Made by a program: the position numbers and the translations under genes
In this document: positions 1-8,051 of the stretch, piece by piece
How the letters are laid out: every line of letters starts with the position of its first letter
Numbering within the stretch: the stretch's first letter is position 1
The notes under the pieces: model-generated
Databases searched by the model: none
The model's input: only the letters and a program-made list of their open reading frames with translations
What the model was told of the DNA's origin: nothing
Source: UBA5704 sp036380715
GTDB lineage: Bacteria; Acidobacteriota; Thermoanaerobaculia; Multivoradales; UBA5704
Reading direction: 5' to 3'
Length of the DNA: 44,027 bases
NCBI GenBank assembly: GCA_036380715.1
Contig: DASVEF010000139.1
Span: 1-44,027 of the forward strand

Positions 1-126
1 CTCGCGGTCCGGCTACGGGGAGAGATCTCTTCACTCACGGAAGAGATCGATCGACTCCTGGATGTGGGCTTTCGCGTCAGCGAGGACCTGAAAGAGGCTG
101 TCCTGAAGACGGCAGGGGAGCTGTGA
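1..126 (+). CDS. DUF3368 PIN-domain protein, C-terminal fragment (5' end outside window)
   Basis: Only the last 41 codons are present, read in frame 1 and ending at TGA 124-126. The visible tail (LTEEIDRLLDVGFRVSEDLKEAVL...AGEL) resembles the conserved C-terminus of DUF3368 proteins, a PIN-like nuclease family usually found as toxins with a small antitoxin. The catalytic acidic residues would lie upstream of the window, so activity cannot be judged. The stop overlaps the ATG of proC by one base (TGATG), which suggests read-through or coupling rather than common function. The family call rests on a short segment from memory of the family consensus. Confidence 0.55.
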   Translation, partial: LAVRLRGEISSLTEEIDRLLDVGFRVSEDLKEAVLKTAGEL

Positions 127-988
127 TGAGCCAGAAACAGAGCTCCCGGATTGCCTTCGTGGGCTCCGGGGTCATGGCGGAGGTGATGATCAACGGGCTC
201 CTGAGCCGGCAGGTGCGGGAGCCGGACGAGATCTGGGCCTCGGGGCCGCGGGAGGAGCGGACCGCGGCTCTGCGCGAGACCTACGGCATCCACGCCTCGA
301 CGGACAACCTGGAGGCGGTGTCTCATGGAGACATCGTGGTGCTGGCGGTCAAGCCGCAGACGCTGGCCAAGGTGCTCCAGCAGATCCAGACGGGGATCCG
401 CCAGAAGCACCTGGTGATGTCCATCATCGCGGGCGCGCGCGGATGAAGGTCATCGGCGAGGGGCTCCGCCACCCGGCGGTCGTCCGCTGCATGCCCAACC
501 TGCCCTGCCAGATCCACCGCGGCATGACCATCTGGACGGCGACCCCGGAGGTCACGCCCGCGGCCCGCGAGAGCGTACGGAGCATCCTTCAGACCATGGG
601 CAAGGAGATCTACGTCTCAGACGAGCTGGACGTGGACCGGGCGACGGCCGTGAACGGCACCGGCCCAGCCATCATCGCCCACTTCGTCAAGTCGCTGGAG
701 GACGCGGCGAACTTCATCGGCGAATCCCGTCCGCTGGCCCGCCAGTCGGTGCTCCAGACCATCATCGGCACCGCCGAGATGATCCTCGCCTCGGAGCGCC
801 ACACGGCCGAGCTGATCGACAGCGTCACCTCTCCGGGCGGCACCACCTCGCGCGCCCTCCACGTCCTGCACCAGGGGCGGTTTGCGGCGATTCTCACCGA
901 CGCGATCGACGGGGCCTACCGGCGCAGCCTGGAGCTGGGGGTCAATCTGGAGGAGCAGGTGCGGAAGAGCCGGGAGGAGGAAGGCTGA
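126..988 (+). pseudogene. proC: Pyrroline-5-carboxylate reductase, interrupted by one frameshift
   Basis: ProC reduces 1-pyrroline-5-carboxylate to L-proline with NAD(P)H in the cytosol. The N-terminal part (126-446) has the dinucleotide-binding motif IAFVGSGVMAEVM (residues 9-21) and the AVKPQ motif (74-78). The C-terminal part (from about 443) has MPNLPCQ, NGTGPAIIAH and the signature VTSPGGTTSRALHVL. The two halves lie in different frames and join at a GC-alternating run near 431-443; restoring one missing base gives one continuous protein of about 287 residues, the normal family length. Both halves are well conserved with no other lesion, so this is either a very recent mutation or an assembly error. 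The start at 126 was chosen because the GTG at 123 lies inside the upstream stop region. The gene is probably essential for proline synthesis unless a paralogue exists. Confidence 0.85.
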
Positions 989-1007
989 GCCTTCAGGTTT
1001 CCGATCC

Positions 1008-1376
1008 TTACGTCCGCACCAGGAACGTCTCTTCTCCCACCACCTCCGGGTCGAGCGAAAATTCGTAGAGCTCCAATCCCCCGAACAGCGCCTTGACCCT
1101 CGGCCAGCCAGAGGTCTGCATGTGGCGGGCACCCTCGATGGCGATCGAGCTATCGTCATCGAACAGGACTACGTCCTCGTCTTTCGGAGGCGACCAGTCT
1201 GGGCCGGGGTAAGGGATGGCTCCCTGGAGGGTTAGTGGGCCCGGCTCCGGCCGCACGTCGATCAGCAGCGGTGCCCGGCCTTCCTTCATCTGCCGAAAGA
1301 GAGCGAAGGGCGAGACTTCGAGCTGCGGATCGAACTGGACGATCGGGGTGGCGTCGTCGAGGTAGCGGGTCGGCAT
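1008..1376 (-). CDS. Rhodanese-like domain protein lacking the active-site cysteine
   Basis: A 122-residue cytosolic protein without signal peptide or membrane segment. Residues 35-105 follow a rhodanese fold: LLIDVRPE (37-44), a GAIPYPG segment, the strand DVVLFDDD (68-75) and a C-terminal GWPRVKALFGGLELYEF like the usual gG...W...G element. The active-site loop that carries the sulfur-transferring cysteine in true rhodaneses begins here with DDDSS, and the protein has no cysteine. Sulfurtransferase activity is therefore unlikely; a binding or regulatory role is inferred. It lies 14 bases beyond the debranching enzyme on the same strand and has its own TANNNT-N6-ATG promoter, so it may be expressed apart from that gene. 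Confidence 0.6.
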   Translation of the reverse strand: MPTRYLDDATPIVQFDPQLEVSPFALFRQMKEGRAPLLIDVRPEPGPLTLQGAIPYPGPDWSPPKDEDVVLFDDDSSIAIEGARHMQTSGWPRVKALFGGLELYEFSLDPEVVGEETFLVRT

Positions 1377-1382
1377 GGCGCC

Positions 1383-1388
1383 ATGCTA
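1383..1388 (-). promoter_or_regulatory. Leaderless-type -10 element of the rhodanese-like gene
   Basis: TAGCAT on the minus strand is followed by exactly six bases and then the ATG at 1376. No Shine-Dalgarno sequence lies between. A transcript starting 6-8 bases after this hexamer would begin at or next to the start codon. The same arrangement recurs before six other genes in the window. Confidence 0.5.
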
Positions 1389-1390
1389 GC

Positions 1391-3553
1391 TCACTTGAGG
1401 ACGACCAACTCCACCTCGCCTTCGCGCTTCACCAAGGTGACGCTCACGTCCTGCTCGTGGCGCCGGAGCCGGAGGTCGACCCGGGCGCCGCCGACCTGGA
1501 GGTTCTCGATGGAGAGCCGCTTGAGCCAGGGGGGCAGCTCGGGATGGATGAAGTGGATCTGGCGCCGGGGTGCGTCGATAAACAGGCCCATGCAGGCCTG
1601 GAGCAGCAGGAAGACCGAGCCCGCCGCCCAGGCCTGGGGCGAGCAGGCCACCGGATACCGGGTCGGTCCCTCGTGAGACCTCCGGTGGAAGCCGCAGAAG
1701 AGCTCGGGCATCCGCTGCAGGTCCACGTGGAAGCTGGTGTCGAAAAGGCCGGACAGGAGCCGCACCGCGAGGTCTTTGAGCCCGTAGCGGGCGAGCCCGA
1801 AGGCGATCAGCGCGTTGTCGTGCGGCCAGACAGATCCGTTGTGGTAGGACATCGGGTTGTACCGCTTCTCGGAGGCGTCCAGGGTGCGGATCCCCCAACC
1901 GGAGAAGGAGGTTTCAGCCATCAGGACGCTCGCGACGCTCCGCGCCCGTTCGGCATCGGCGATCCCCGTGAAGAGGCAGTGGCCGGCGTTGGACGAGCGC
2001 ACGGCGCACGGGCGTTTCTCGCCGTCGAGGGCCAGGGCGTAGGTCGAGATCTCGTCGCGCCAGAAGACGCGGTTGAACTTCTCCTTGAGCTCCTCGGCTT
2101 GGCGCTCCAGCTCTCTGGCCCGCGGCTCATGCCCGAGATGGCGGGCCAGCTCGGCGGCCCGGCGGCGGGCGGCGTAGACGTACCCCTGGACCTCGCACAG
2201 CGCAATCGGGCCCTCGGCCAGAGTGCCGTCGGCGTGCGAGACCGAGTCGACCGAGTCCTTCCACCCTTGGGAGGCCAACCCGTCCGAGGAACGGCGTACG
2301 TACTCCACGAAGCCGTCGCCGTCGGAATCCCCGTAGGTGTCGATCCACTCCAGGGCACGCTCGACGTTGGGCCAGATCGACGCGGCGAATTCGAGGTCGC
2401 CGGTGCGCTCGAAGTGGGTGCCGGCGAGCATGACGAACAGGGGCGTCGCGTCGATCGTGCCGTAGTAGCGGCCGAACGGCACCTCGCCCAGCGCCGCCAT
2501 CTCGCCGCCGCGCAGCTCGTGAAGGATCTTGCCGGGCTCGGCGTCCTGTTCCGGGATCACCTCCCGGGCCTGGTTCGCGGCCAGGAAGGAGAGGACGCCG
2601 CGGGCCGGCGCGGGGTTCGTCCACAGCATCTCCAGAGCGGTGATGATGCCGTCGCGGCCGAAGACCGTGCTGAACCAGGGGATACCTGCGTAGGGATAGG
2701 GACCCTCCGGCGTATCGGTGATCATCAGATGGAGGTCGGACGCGGAGCGGTCGGACCATGCGTTGAAGCGATCGTTCGAGGTGTGGACGGTCGCGCAGCA
2801 GTCCTGGTGGCTGCGGAGCCTTGTCTCCGACTTTTGCAGGGCCTCTTCGAAGAGGAAGATCCGCGCCGGCGCCTCGTCGACCTCGAAGGAGAGGGTCAGG
2901 CCGTAGCTCAGCTCGCCGTGGGAGGGGATGAGGGCCTGGAAGTCCGCGCGGGAGCCGGACAGCTCCCGGGGGGGCTCGGCGAAGACCAGGCGGGTCCGCC
3001 GCCGGCGGCCGTCCAGCCCCTCGTAGGACAGCAGCACGGCGTCGCCGTCCGCCTGCGGCTCCAGGAGCCGGCCGCGCAACGGACGTTGCGTGCCGCGGAT
3101 CTCGAAGATGTCGGCGTAGTCGGCCGCGAAGAGGAGGCTCAGCCGGAGCTCCGCCGGGCTGAGACCGTAGTTGCGGAGGCGCCATCGCAGATAGCACGCG
3201 CCGTCCCAGAGGAAGCTGAGGCCGAAGACGTGGAGTGTGTCGCGGGGCAGGAGGATCTCCGGCCCGCGCTTCAGATCCGGGTTGGTCAGGTCGACCGCCA
3301 GCGCGCCGTCCTGGCGGACGGTGGAGCTGAGGAAGAGCGGGCGCTGGTCTTCCAGGAGGAGCTGCAGGAGGCTCAGGAACCGGGTCCCTTCATGGTAGAG
3401 GCCCATCTCGCCCAATCCCACGCGACGGATCCCGCCGTTCCGGTCGAAGACCGCGAAGCTCTCTCCGTGCTTGAGGACCCGGGTCTGCTCATCGGCCCGA
3501 GGCTCGGTCGCGAGAATGGAGTAGGTCTCTTGCGCTTCGAGGATCTGAGTCAT
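1391..3553 (-). CDS. Glycogen debranching enzyme (amylo-alpha-1,6-glucosidase family)
   Basis: A 720-residue cytosolic protein. Residues about 25-220 match the N-terminal beta-rich domain of bacterial debranching enzymes (FAVFDRNGGIRRVG...GLYHEGTRFLS); residues about 280-690 form the (alpha/alpha)6 catalytic domain, with PWFSTVFGRDGIIT (GRDG near 296-300), YGDSDGDGFVEY, and the conserved YNPMSYHNGSVWPHDNALIAFGLARYG. Such enzymes hydrolyse alpha-1,6 branch points of glycogen or limit dextrins. The first 65 bases overlap the 3' end of the upstream glycosyltransferase gene; no later in-frame start preserves the N-terminal domain, and a purine-rich GAGAGG lies before the ATG. Translation of the two genes is probably coupled. 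Substrate (glycogen, trehalose-type or other alpha-glucan) is inferred from family. Confidence 0.85.
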   Translation of the reverse strand: MTQILEAQETYSILATEPRADEQTRVLKHGESFAVFDRNGGIRRVGLGEMGLYHEGTRFLSLLQLLLEDQRPLFLSSTVRQDGALAVDLTNPDLKRGPEILLPRDTLHVFGLSFLWDGACYLRWRLRNYGLSPAELRLSLLFAADYADIFEIRGTQRPLRGRLLEPQADGDAVLLSYEGLDGRRRRTRLVFAEPPRELSGSRADFQALIPSHGELSYGLTLSFEVDEAPARIFLFEEALQKSETRLRSHQDCCATVHTSNDRFNAWSDRSASDLHLMITDTPEGPYPYAGIPWFSTVFGRDGIITALEMLWTNPAPARGVLSFLAANQAREVIPEQDAEPGKILHELRGGEMAALGEVPFGRYYGTIDATPLFVMLAGTHFERTGDLEFAASIWPNVERALEWIDTYGDSDGDGFVEYVRRSSDGLASQGWKDSVDSVSHADGTLAEGPIALCEVQGYVYAARRRAAELARHLGHEPRARELERQAEELKEKFNRVFWRDEISTYALALDGEKRPCAVRSSNAGHCLFTGIADAERARSVASVLMAETSFSGWGIRTLDASEKRYNPMSYHNGSVWPHDNALIAFGLARYGLKDLAVRLLSGLFDTSFHVDLQRMPELFCGFHRRSHEGPTRYPVACSPQAWAAGSVFLLLQACMGLFIDAPRRQIHFIHPELPPWLKRLSIENLQVGGARVDLRLRRHEQDVSVTLVKREGEVELVVLK

Positions 3554-4589
3554 GGCTCGGTGCCTCTCTGAGCAGCCGCTCGTAGATCTTCACGTAGTCG
3601 CGCGCCATGCGCCCCGCGGTGAAGCGTTCCTCGAAGACCCGCCGGCACTCGCGCCGGGAGATCTCCGGGAGCCGGCCCACCGCCGCCACCGCCTCGTCGG
3701 CGGACTCGCAGATGAACCCGGTCCTCCCGGGCTCCATGACCTCCGGGACCGAGCCGCGGCGGAAGGCGATCACGGGCGTGCCACAGGCCAGGGCCTCGAT
3801 CATCACCATGCCGAAGGGCTCGGGCCAGTCGATGGGGAAGAGCAGGGCCCGGGCTCCCCCCAGGAGACCCCCCTTCTCCTGTTCGCCGACCTCGCCGAGG
3901 AACTCGACGCCGGGCTGTGCGAGGAGCGGCTGGATGACCTCTTCGAAATAGGCCTGATCCGCGTCGTCGACCTTGGCCGCGATCTTGAGCGGCATGCCGG
4001 CGCGCCGGGCGATCTCGATCGCCAGATCCGGCCGCTTCTCTTCCGAGATGCGGCCGAGGAAGAGGAGGTGGTCGCCGGGCTCGTCCTTCCAGGTCTGGAG
4101 GTCCGGGGGCAGTCCATGATGCACGGTCGCCACCCAGTTGAGCCAGGGCAGGGGCTTGCGCTGGTTGTCCGAGATAGAGACCACGGGCATCTCCGGGAAC
4201 TCCAGGTAGAGGGGTACGAGGTCGGGGATGTCCAGCCGGCCGTGGAGGGTCGTCACATGGCGGACCGATGGGTGTCGCCGGCTCAGCGGAAAATGGAAGT
4301 AGTCGATGTGAAAGTGGATGATGTCGAAGCTCTCCGCCCGGCGGAAGACCTCTTCGAGCATGACCACGTGGTGGACGAACTGGTCGACGCAGTCGGAGGA
4401 CAACCGCAGCGAGCGCGGGCAGGAGGCGACCAGACGCGCCCGGGTCTCCGAGTCGCCGCTCGCAAACAGAGTCACCTCATGTCCCTGCCGGACCAGCTCC
4501 TCGGTGAGATAGGAAACGACGCGCTCCGTCCCGCCGTAGAGCTGGGGAGGAACGCTTTCGTACAAAGGTGCTACCTGAGCGATTCTCAT
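3489..4589 (-). CDS. Glycosyltransferase family 4 protein
   Basis: A 366-residue GT-B fold enzyme. The N-terminal acceptor domain begins MRIAQVAPLYESVPPQLYGG (GGTERVV is the typical glycine-rich loop) and has HLTTLHG-like and SISDNQR segments. The C-terminal donor domain has LFLGRISEEKRPDLAIEIAR (near 205-225) and the retaining-GT signature EPFGMVMIEALACGTPVIAFRRGSVPEV with its two glutamates about residues 255 and 263. It would transfer a sugar from a nucleotide donor in the cytosol. Overlap with the debranching gene suggests a shared role in alpha-glucan or storage-polysaccharide metabolism, but similar pairs also occur without proven function, so the acceptor is unknown. Confidence 0.85.
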   Translation of the reverse strand: MRIAQVAPLYESVPPQLYGGTERVVSYLTEELVRQGHEVTLFASGDSETRARLVASCPRSLRLSSDCVDQFVHHVVMLEEVFRRAESFDIIHFHIDYFHFPLSRRHPSVRHVTTLHGRLDIPDLVPLYLEFPEMPVVSISDNQRKPLPWLNWVATVHHGLPPDLQTWKDEPGDHLLFLGRISEEKRPDLAIEIARRAGMPLKIAAKVDDADQAYFEEVIQPLLAQPGVEFLGEVGEQEKGGLLGGARALLFPIDWPEPFGMVMIEALACGTPVIAFRRGSVPEVMEPGRTGFICESADEAVAAVGRLPEISRRECRRVFEERFTAGRMARDYVKIYERLLREAPSHDSDPRSARDLLHSRDRASGR

Positions 4590-4681
4590 GCTTCGAGCTT
4601 TCCGAGCCGGAGTGCTGCACGGCTCAACTCAAGGTATGGCAAAGCCCGTGCCGGATGTAGAGGAAATACAGGGCGAGGGAG

Positions 4682-4707
4682 CAGGGGCGTAGCAGGCTAC
4701 GCCCCTG
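4682..4707 (-). repeat. Perfect 12-bp inverted repeat, terminator-like hairpin
   Basis: CAGGGGCGTAGC, two unpaired bases, then GCTACGCCCCTG. It begins 15 bases past the stop codon of the DUF1015 gene and ahead of no other minus-strand gene, the position expected for its terminator. No uridine run follows on the minus strand, so a factor-independent terminator is not proven; it may instead be a mobile palindrome or an mRNA 3'-end stabiliser. The rest of 4590-4721 shows nothing recognisable. Confidence 0.5.
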
Positions 4708-4721
4708 GGGAGGAGAAGAAT

Positions 4722-5942
4722 TTACAAAATCTGCGACTCGTGATCGGCCCAGACCAGCCCGGACATCACCTTCGGCATGAAGCGGGTCGACTTCGGGGGC
4801 AGGAGCTGGCCGTCGGCGATGGCGGCGGCGAATTCCGCGGGCTGCATCGGCGGCAGGAAGAAGCCGGTTCCGAGCTCGCCGGAGGCGATCTGGTTCCACA
4901 GCTCGTCCGGGCTGGAGCGGTAGACGACCGTGCCGTCGGTCGAGGCCTCGGGGGACAGGCCCAGGGCCGGCAGAATCGTCTTCTGGAAGATCTCCACGAC
5001 GAGCTGCGCCGAAGGCACGTCCGGCACCTTGGCCGGATCGAGGCGCCAGATCTCGGGCTCCCGGCCGGAGATCCAGACGCCCAGGGCCGGCTGTGGAGCC
5101 GCCGCGACCGCCGCGGCGAATTCGGCGCCGCTCGCTCCCCGGAAAGTCTCGGTCCCGGAGTAGACGCCGGCCAACCGGGCGAGGTTGGCCGGCTCGCGCA
5201 GGGCGCGGTGGATCGGCTCGATGGCCAGCGCCGGCGAGTCGAGGCTGGTGATCACCGCCAGCTTGGCCGAGGCCGCGGTGCCGGGCCGGATGCCGCGCTC
5301 CTGGGCGAAGCGCTGCGCCACTTTGTAGCGGTGGTGGCCGTCGGCGATGGCGGAGGGGACGTTCAGCACCTGCTGGTACTGCCGGATGCGGTCCGGGTTG
5401 TCGATCCGGTAGAGCACGTGGAAGTTGCCGTCGGCGTCGCGGTGGCGGACGAGCGGCGCCGTTCCCGCGAGGTCTTCGTGGAGGAGGGCGTCGAGCCGGC
5501 CGCCGTCCTCGGAGAGGAGGAGGACCGGCTCCAGGTCCACGTGCATGGCCGAGAGCAGGGCCAGCCGGTCGGCGAGCGGCTTGTCCAGCGTCTGCTCGTG
5601 CGGCCGGATCACCGAGGCGTCCTCCAGGCCGACCAGGGCGCAGATCCCGAGACGGCGCCCGCCGCCCGCCAGCTCGATGACGTAGGGGTAGAGCGCCGGA
5701 CGGCCTTCCCGCTCGATGATCCCCTCTTTGATCCACCGGCCGTGGAGATCGGTCGCGTACTTGTACATGTCGCCACCCTGCGGGTCGACCGGCCGCGTGA
5801 GGTGGACGAACTGCTGGGGCGACTGGGCATGGAAGCGGTCGCGCACCGATTCGTTGATCTGGTCGTACGGCGGGGCCGCCAGCGGTCCGGCGTCGCCTAC
5901 CCGCGGGGTGTATCGCAAGCCCTGAAAAGCAAACACGCGCAT
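4722..5942 (-). CDS. DUF1015 family protein
   Basis: A 406-residue cytosolic protein of the DUF1015 family. The N-terminus FAFQGLRYTPRVGDAGPLAAPPYDQI is the family's opening, and SAIADGHHRYKVA (near residue 200) is its most conserved block. Other family-like segments are FVHLTRP and the C-terminal FFLPPMQPAEFAAAIADGQLLPPKSTRFMPKVMSGLV. The family is often found near serine biosynthesis or dehydrogenase genes and has been compared to ParB/serine-kinase-like folds, but I do not assign a reaction. GGGAG lies seven bases before the ATG. The gene stands alone between the hairpin at 4682-4707 and the divergent M48 gene. Confidence 0.75.
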   Translation of the reverse strand: MRVFAFQGLRYTPRVGDAGPLAAPPYDQINESVRDRFHAQSPQQFVHLTRPVDPQGGDMYKYATDLHGRWIKEGIIEREGRPALYPYVIELAGGGRRLGICALVGLEDASVIRPHEQTLDKPLADRLALLSAMHVDLEPVLLLSEDGGRLDALLHEDLAGTAPLVRHRDADGNFHVLYRIDNPDRIRQYQQVLNVPSAIADGHHRYKVAQRFAQERGIRPGTAASAKLAVITSLDSPALAIEPIHRALREPANLARLAGVYSGTETFRGASGAEFAAAVAAAPQPALGVWISGREPEIWRLDPAKVPDVPSAQLVVEIFQKTILPALGLSPEASTDGTVVYRSSPDELWNQIASGELGTGFFLPPMQPAEFAAAIADGQLLPPKSTRFMPKVMSGLVWADHESQIL

Positions 5943-6002
5943 CGGATGTCTCCCGAGGTCAGTCCTCCGTTCGGGGACGTATTGTACCGATCTGAAGGGC
6001 GG

Positions 6003-6008
6003 TATACT
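6003..6008 (+). promoter_or_regulatory. Probable -10 element (TATACT) of the M48 protease gene
   Basis: TATACT 47 bases before the ATG at 6056, with TTGTAC at 5982-5987 as a possible -35, though the 15-base spacer is short. TATACT also appears at 20400 and 43057 in promoter positions in this AT-poor window. Confidence 0.4.
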
Positions 6009-6055
6009 GGAGCGAGTCGTCCAACCTCAATCCTGCTGTGCGTGAGGGAATCCTT

Positions 6056-7357
6056 ATGCGCCGTCACCCTCTGTTCCGTGCTGTCACGATCCTGACTCTG
6101 CTGCTGTTCACCAGCTCCTGCGTGACCACGCAACTGCCGCCGATCTCGGCGTCCGGAGGGAGCTTCCAGCCTCTACCGGACGAGCTCCAGATCTGGGAGG
6201 AAGCCCGCGCGGAAGAAGAGACGCTCCTCGACAATGTCCGGCTCTACGAAGACCCGCTCCTGGAGTCCTACCTGGAGGGGATCGTCACCCGGCTCAACCC
6301 GCCGGGCATGGCGAACAATCCCGCGATCCGCTACAAGGTGCGGGTCATCGAGGATCCGACTCTCAACGCCTTCGCGTATCCGCACGGCGCCATCTATGTG
6401 CACACCGGCCTGCTCGCGCGGATGGAGAACGAGGACGAGCTCGCGACCGTCCTCGGCCACGAGATGACGCATGTCGAGAACCGGCACATGCTGCGCCACC
6501 GGCGGAGCGCCCAGAACAAGGCGATCGGCCTGTCAGTGGCGGCGGTGGCCGCGTCGGTCGTCGCGGCCGGCGTGGAGGCGGACGCCTACGGCGCGGGCGA
6601 CTGGGCCAAGGCGGCCACGATCGACGTGGTCTCGGACCTGATGATCGGCCTGGGCCTGCAGCTCGCCTTCCTGGCCGCGGTCAACGGCTATGGCCGGGGG
6701 CTGGAGTGGGAGGCGGACGAAGGGGGCTTCGCCAAGGTGGCTTCCGCCGGCTACGACCTCAATCAGGCGCCGAAAGTCTATGAGGCGCTCCTCGAAGACC
6801 ACGGCGAGCCGAGGAAGGCGGAGGCCTTCTTCTTCGGGAGCCATCCGCGCCTCACCGAGCGCATCGAGAACACGAAGAAGTACCTGGCAGCCCATCCGGC
6901 GCCGAGCCCCACTGTCGAGCGGGCCTCCACGGACGAAAGCTTCGCCCGGCGCATCCGTCCGGTGGTGCGGGACGACGCCCGGCTGAACATCGCCATGAGC
7001 CGGTTCAAAATCGCCGAGGATCAGCTCCAGAAGGCCCAGGCGTGGATGCCGGAGGACCCCCAGACCCGGTATCTCAGGGGGCGCCTCCGCCTGGCTCAGG
7101 CCGAAGCCGAGAAGGATTCGGAGGCCCAGCGCCGGCTGCGCGGCGAGGCCGCGGACGCGTTCCGCGAGGCGATCGAGCTGGACGACAAGCGTCCCGATCC
7201 CCACCGTGACCTCGGTCTGCTGCTCTATCTGCAGGAGGACTTCGCCAGATCCTGCGCGGAGCTGCGGCGCTACGTCAAGCTGGCTCCGGACGCCGAGGAT
7301 ACGCCGCGCATTCGGGATTACATCCTGGAGCTCCAGAAGGACAAGCACTGCAATTGA
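6056..7357 (+). CDS. M48 family metalloprotease lipoprotein with C-terminal TPR-like helices (BepA-like)
   Basis: A 433-residue exported zinc protease. The N-terminus is a short basic stretch, a hydrophobic core and the lipobox-like FTSSC, giving a predicted lipidated Cys near residue 20. The zinc motif is HEMTH (about 134-138), with the third ligand in EWEADEGG (about 217) and a hydrophobic segment between. Residues about 330-430 form helical repeats (RYLRGRLRLAQAEAEKD..., DAFREAIELDDKRPDPHRDLGLLL), as in BepA/YfgC, which degrades or assists misassembled outer-membrane proteins. The start at 6056 was chosen because it directly precedes the basic signal-peptide region; an in-frame GTG at 6038 would add six residues. 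Envelope quality control is inferred from the family. Confidence 0.8.
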   Translation: MRRHPLFRAVTILTLLLFTSSCVTTQLPPISASGGSFQPLPDELQIWEEARAEEETLLDNVRLYEDPLLESYLEGIVTRLNPPGMANNPAIRYKVRVIEDPTLNAFAYPHGAIYVHTGLLARMENEDELATVLGHEMTHVENRHMLRHRRSAQNKAIGLSVAAVAASVVAAGVEADAYGAGDWAKAATIDVVSDLMIGLGLQLAFLAAVNGYGRGLEWEADEGGFAKVASAGYDLNQAPKVYEALLEDHGEPRKAEAFFFGSHPRLTERIENTKKYLAAHPAPSPTVERASTDESFARRIRPVVRDDARLNIAMSRFKIAEDQLQKAQAWMPEDPQTRYLRGRLRLAQAEAEKDSEAQRRLRGEAADAFREAIELDDKRPDPHRDLGLLLYLQEDFARSCAELRRYVKLAPDAEDTPRIRDYILELQKDKHCN

Positions 7358-7358
7358 G

Positions 7359-7404
7359 CCCCCTCCCCCTGACCCCCTCCCCCGCGGAGCGGGAGAGGGG
7401 GAAA
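7359..7404. repeat. GC-rich palindromic element, single-arm copy
   Basis: CCCCTCCCCCGC and GCGGGAGAGGGG pair around a three-base loop (GGA), preceded by CCCCCTCCCCCTGA. It starts just after the stop codon of the M48 gene and lies before the stop of the convergent gene at 7416. It is a diverged single arm of the family seen at 15567, 16421, 24357, 36988, 41817 and 43930. A hairpin here could also act as a transcript end. Confidence 0.7.
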
Positions 7405-7415
7405 GATCGTCCCAA

Positions 7416-7976
7416 TCAGCTCTGCCGGGCGGGCTCGGCCGTGGTCCGGACAGCCAGGACGATCCGCTCGACGAGCTCGGCGCGGGTGAGATCCTGGAGC
7501 TCCGGCGCGTCCGCGTCCGTCAGGTCATAGGCCCGGATGATATTGCGCAGGTGCCAAGGGCTCAGGGCGCCGAGTTCCTGGCGCAGCAGATCCTCGCCCT
7601 TGGCATAGACCGAGAACGGATCGAGCACGGCCTCCGCCGACGCCGGGACAGGGACTCTGGCGGGTTCCGGAGCCGGACCGTCGTAGGCCGACTCGGCGGT
7701 GATGATCACAGGGATCGGGCGCTCCGGAGAGAGAGTCCGCTCAAGCGAGCCTTCGAGGTAGACGCGGGTCAGCCCCGTGGCCCAATAGAGGAGAGCGTCA
7801 CGGTCGTGCTGTCGGGTCTCCCGCCGGGAGCGCAGGACCGTGGAGCCGTCTTCCGGCTCGAATTCGATCCAGCCTTCCCAGCCGTCGTCCGGGGCCGGCC
7901 GGCCGCAGACCCTCGGCATGTAGGATTTACCGTCGGCGGAGAGCGGCTCCTGATACTGCACGAGCACTTCGGCCAT
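7416..7976 (-). CDS. Conserved hypothetical protein with a C-terminal SAP-like helical motif
   Basis: A 186-residue cytosolic protein that I do not recognise by name. The first 95 residues (AEVLVQYQEPLSADGKSYMPRVCG...GWIEFEP...LRSRRETRQHDRDALLYWATGLTRVYLEGSL) look like a compact beta-rich domain with conserved aromatic residues. The last 45 (LSPWHLRNIIRAYDLTDADAPELQDLTRAELVERIVLAV) have the helix-turn-helix pattern of SAP/HeH-type motifs, which often contact nucleic acids or proteins. The start at 7976 is set by AGGAGGT six bases upstream; the in-frame GTG at 7982 would sit inside that spacing. Function is unknown. Confidence 0.65.
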   Translation of the reverse strand: MAEVLVQYQEPLSADGKSYMPRVCGRPAPDDGWEGWIEFEPEDGSTVLRSRRETRQHDRDALLYWATGLTRVYLEGSLERTLSPERPIPVIITAESAYDGPAPEPARVPVPASAEAVLDPFSVYAKGEDLLRQELGALSPWHLRNIIRAYDLTDADAPELQDLTRAELVERIVLAVRTTAEPARQS

Positions 7977-8051
7977 AAGCACACCTCCTGAGGAGACCGG
8001 CCGGACAGCCGGCTCGCCCAGGGATTGTGCAAGCTCATTGCCAAATAGGAA

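Noticed and set aside
444..446. TGA in proC as a second selenocysteine codon
   Set aside because: The downstream homologous sequence is in another frame, so read-through at this TGA would not restore ProC; a one-base frameshift explains it.
1235..3571. 778-codon open frame on the plus strand opposite the debranching enzyme
   Set aside because: Antisense shadow caused by high GC; no domain-like sequence, while the minus strand encodes a clear debranching enzyme.
4624..5736. 370-codon minus-strand frame overlapping the DUF1015 gene
   Set aside because: Low-complexity Arg/Pro/Gly translation in a shadow frame of DUF1015.
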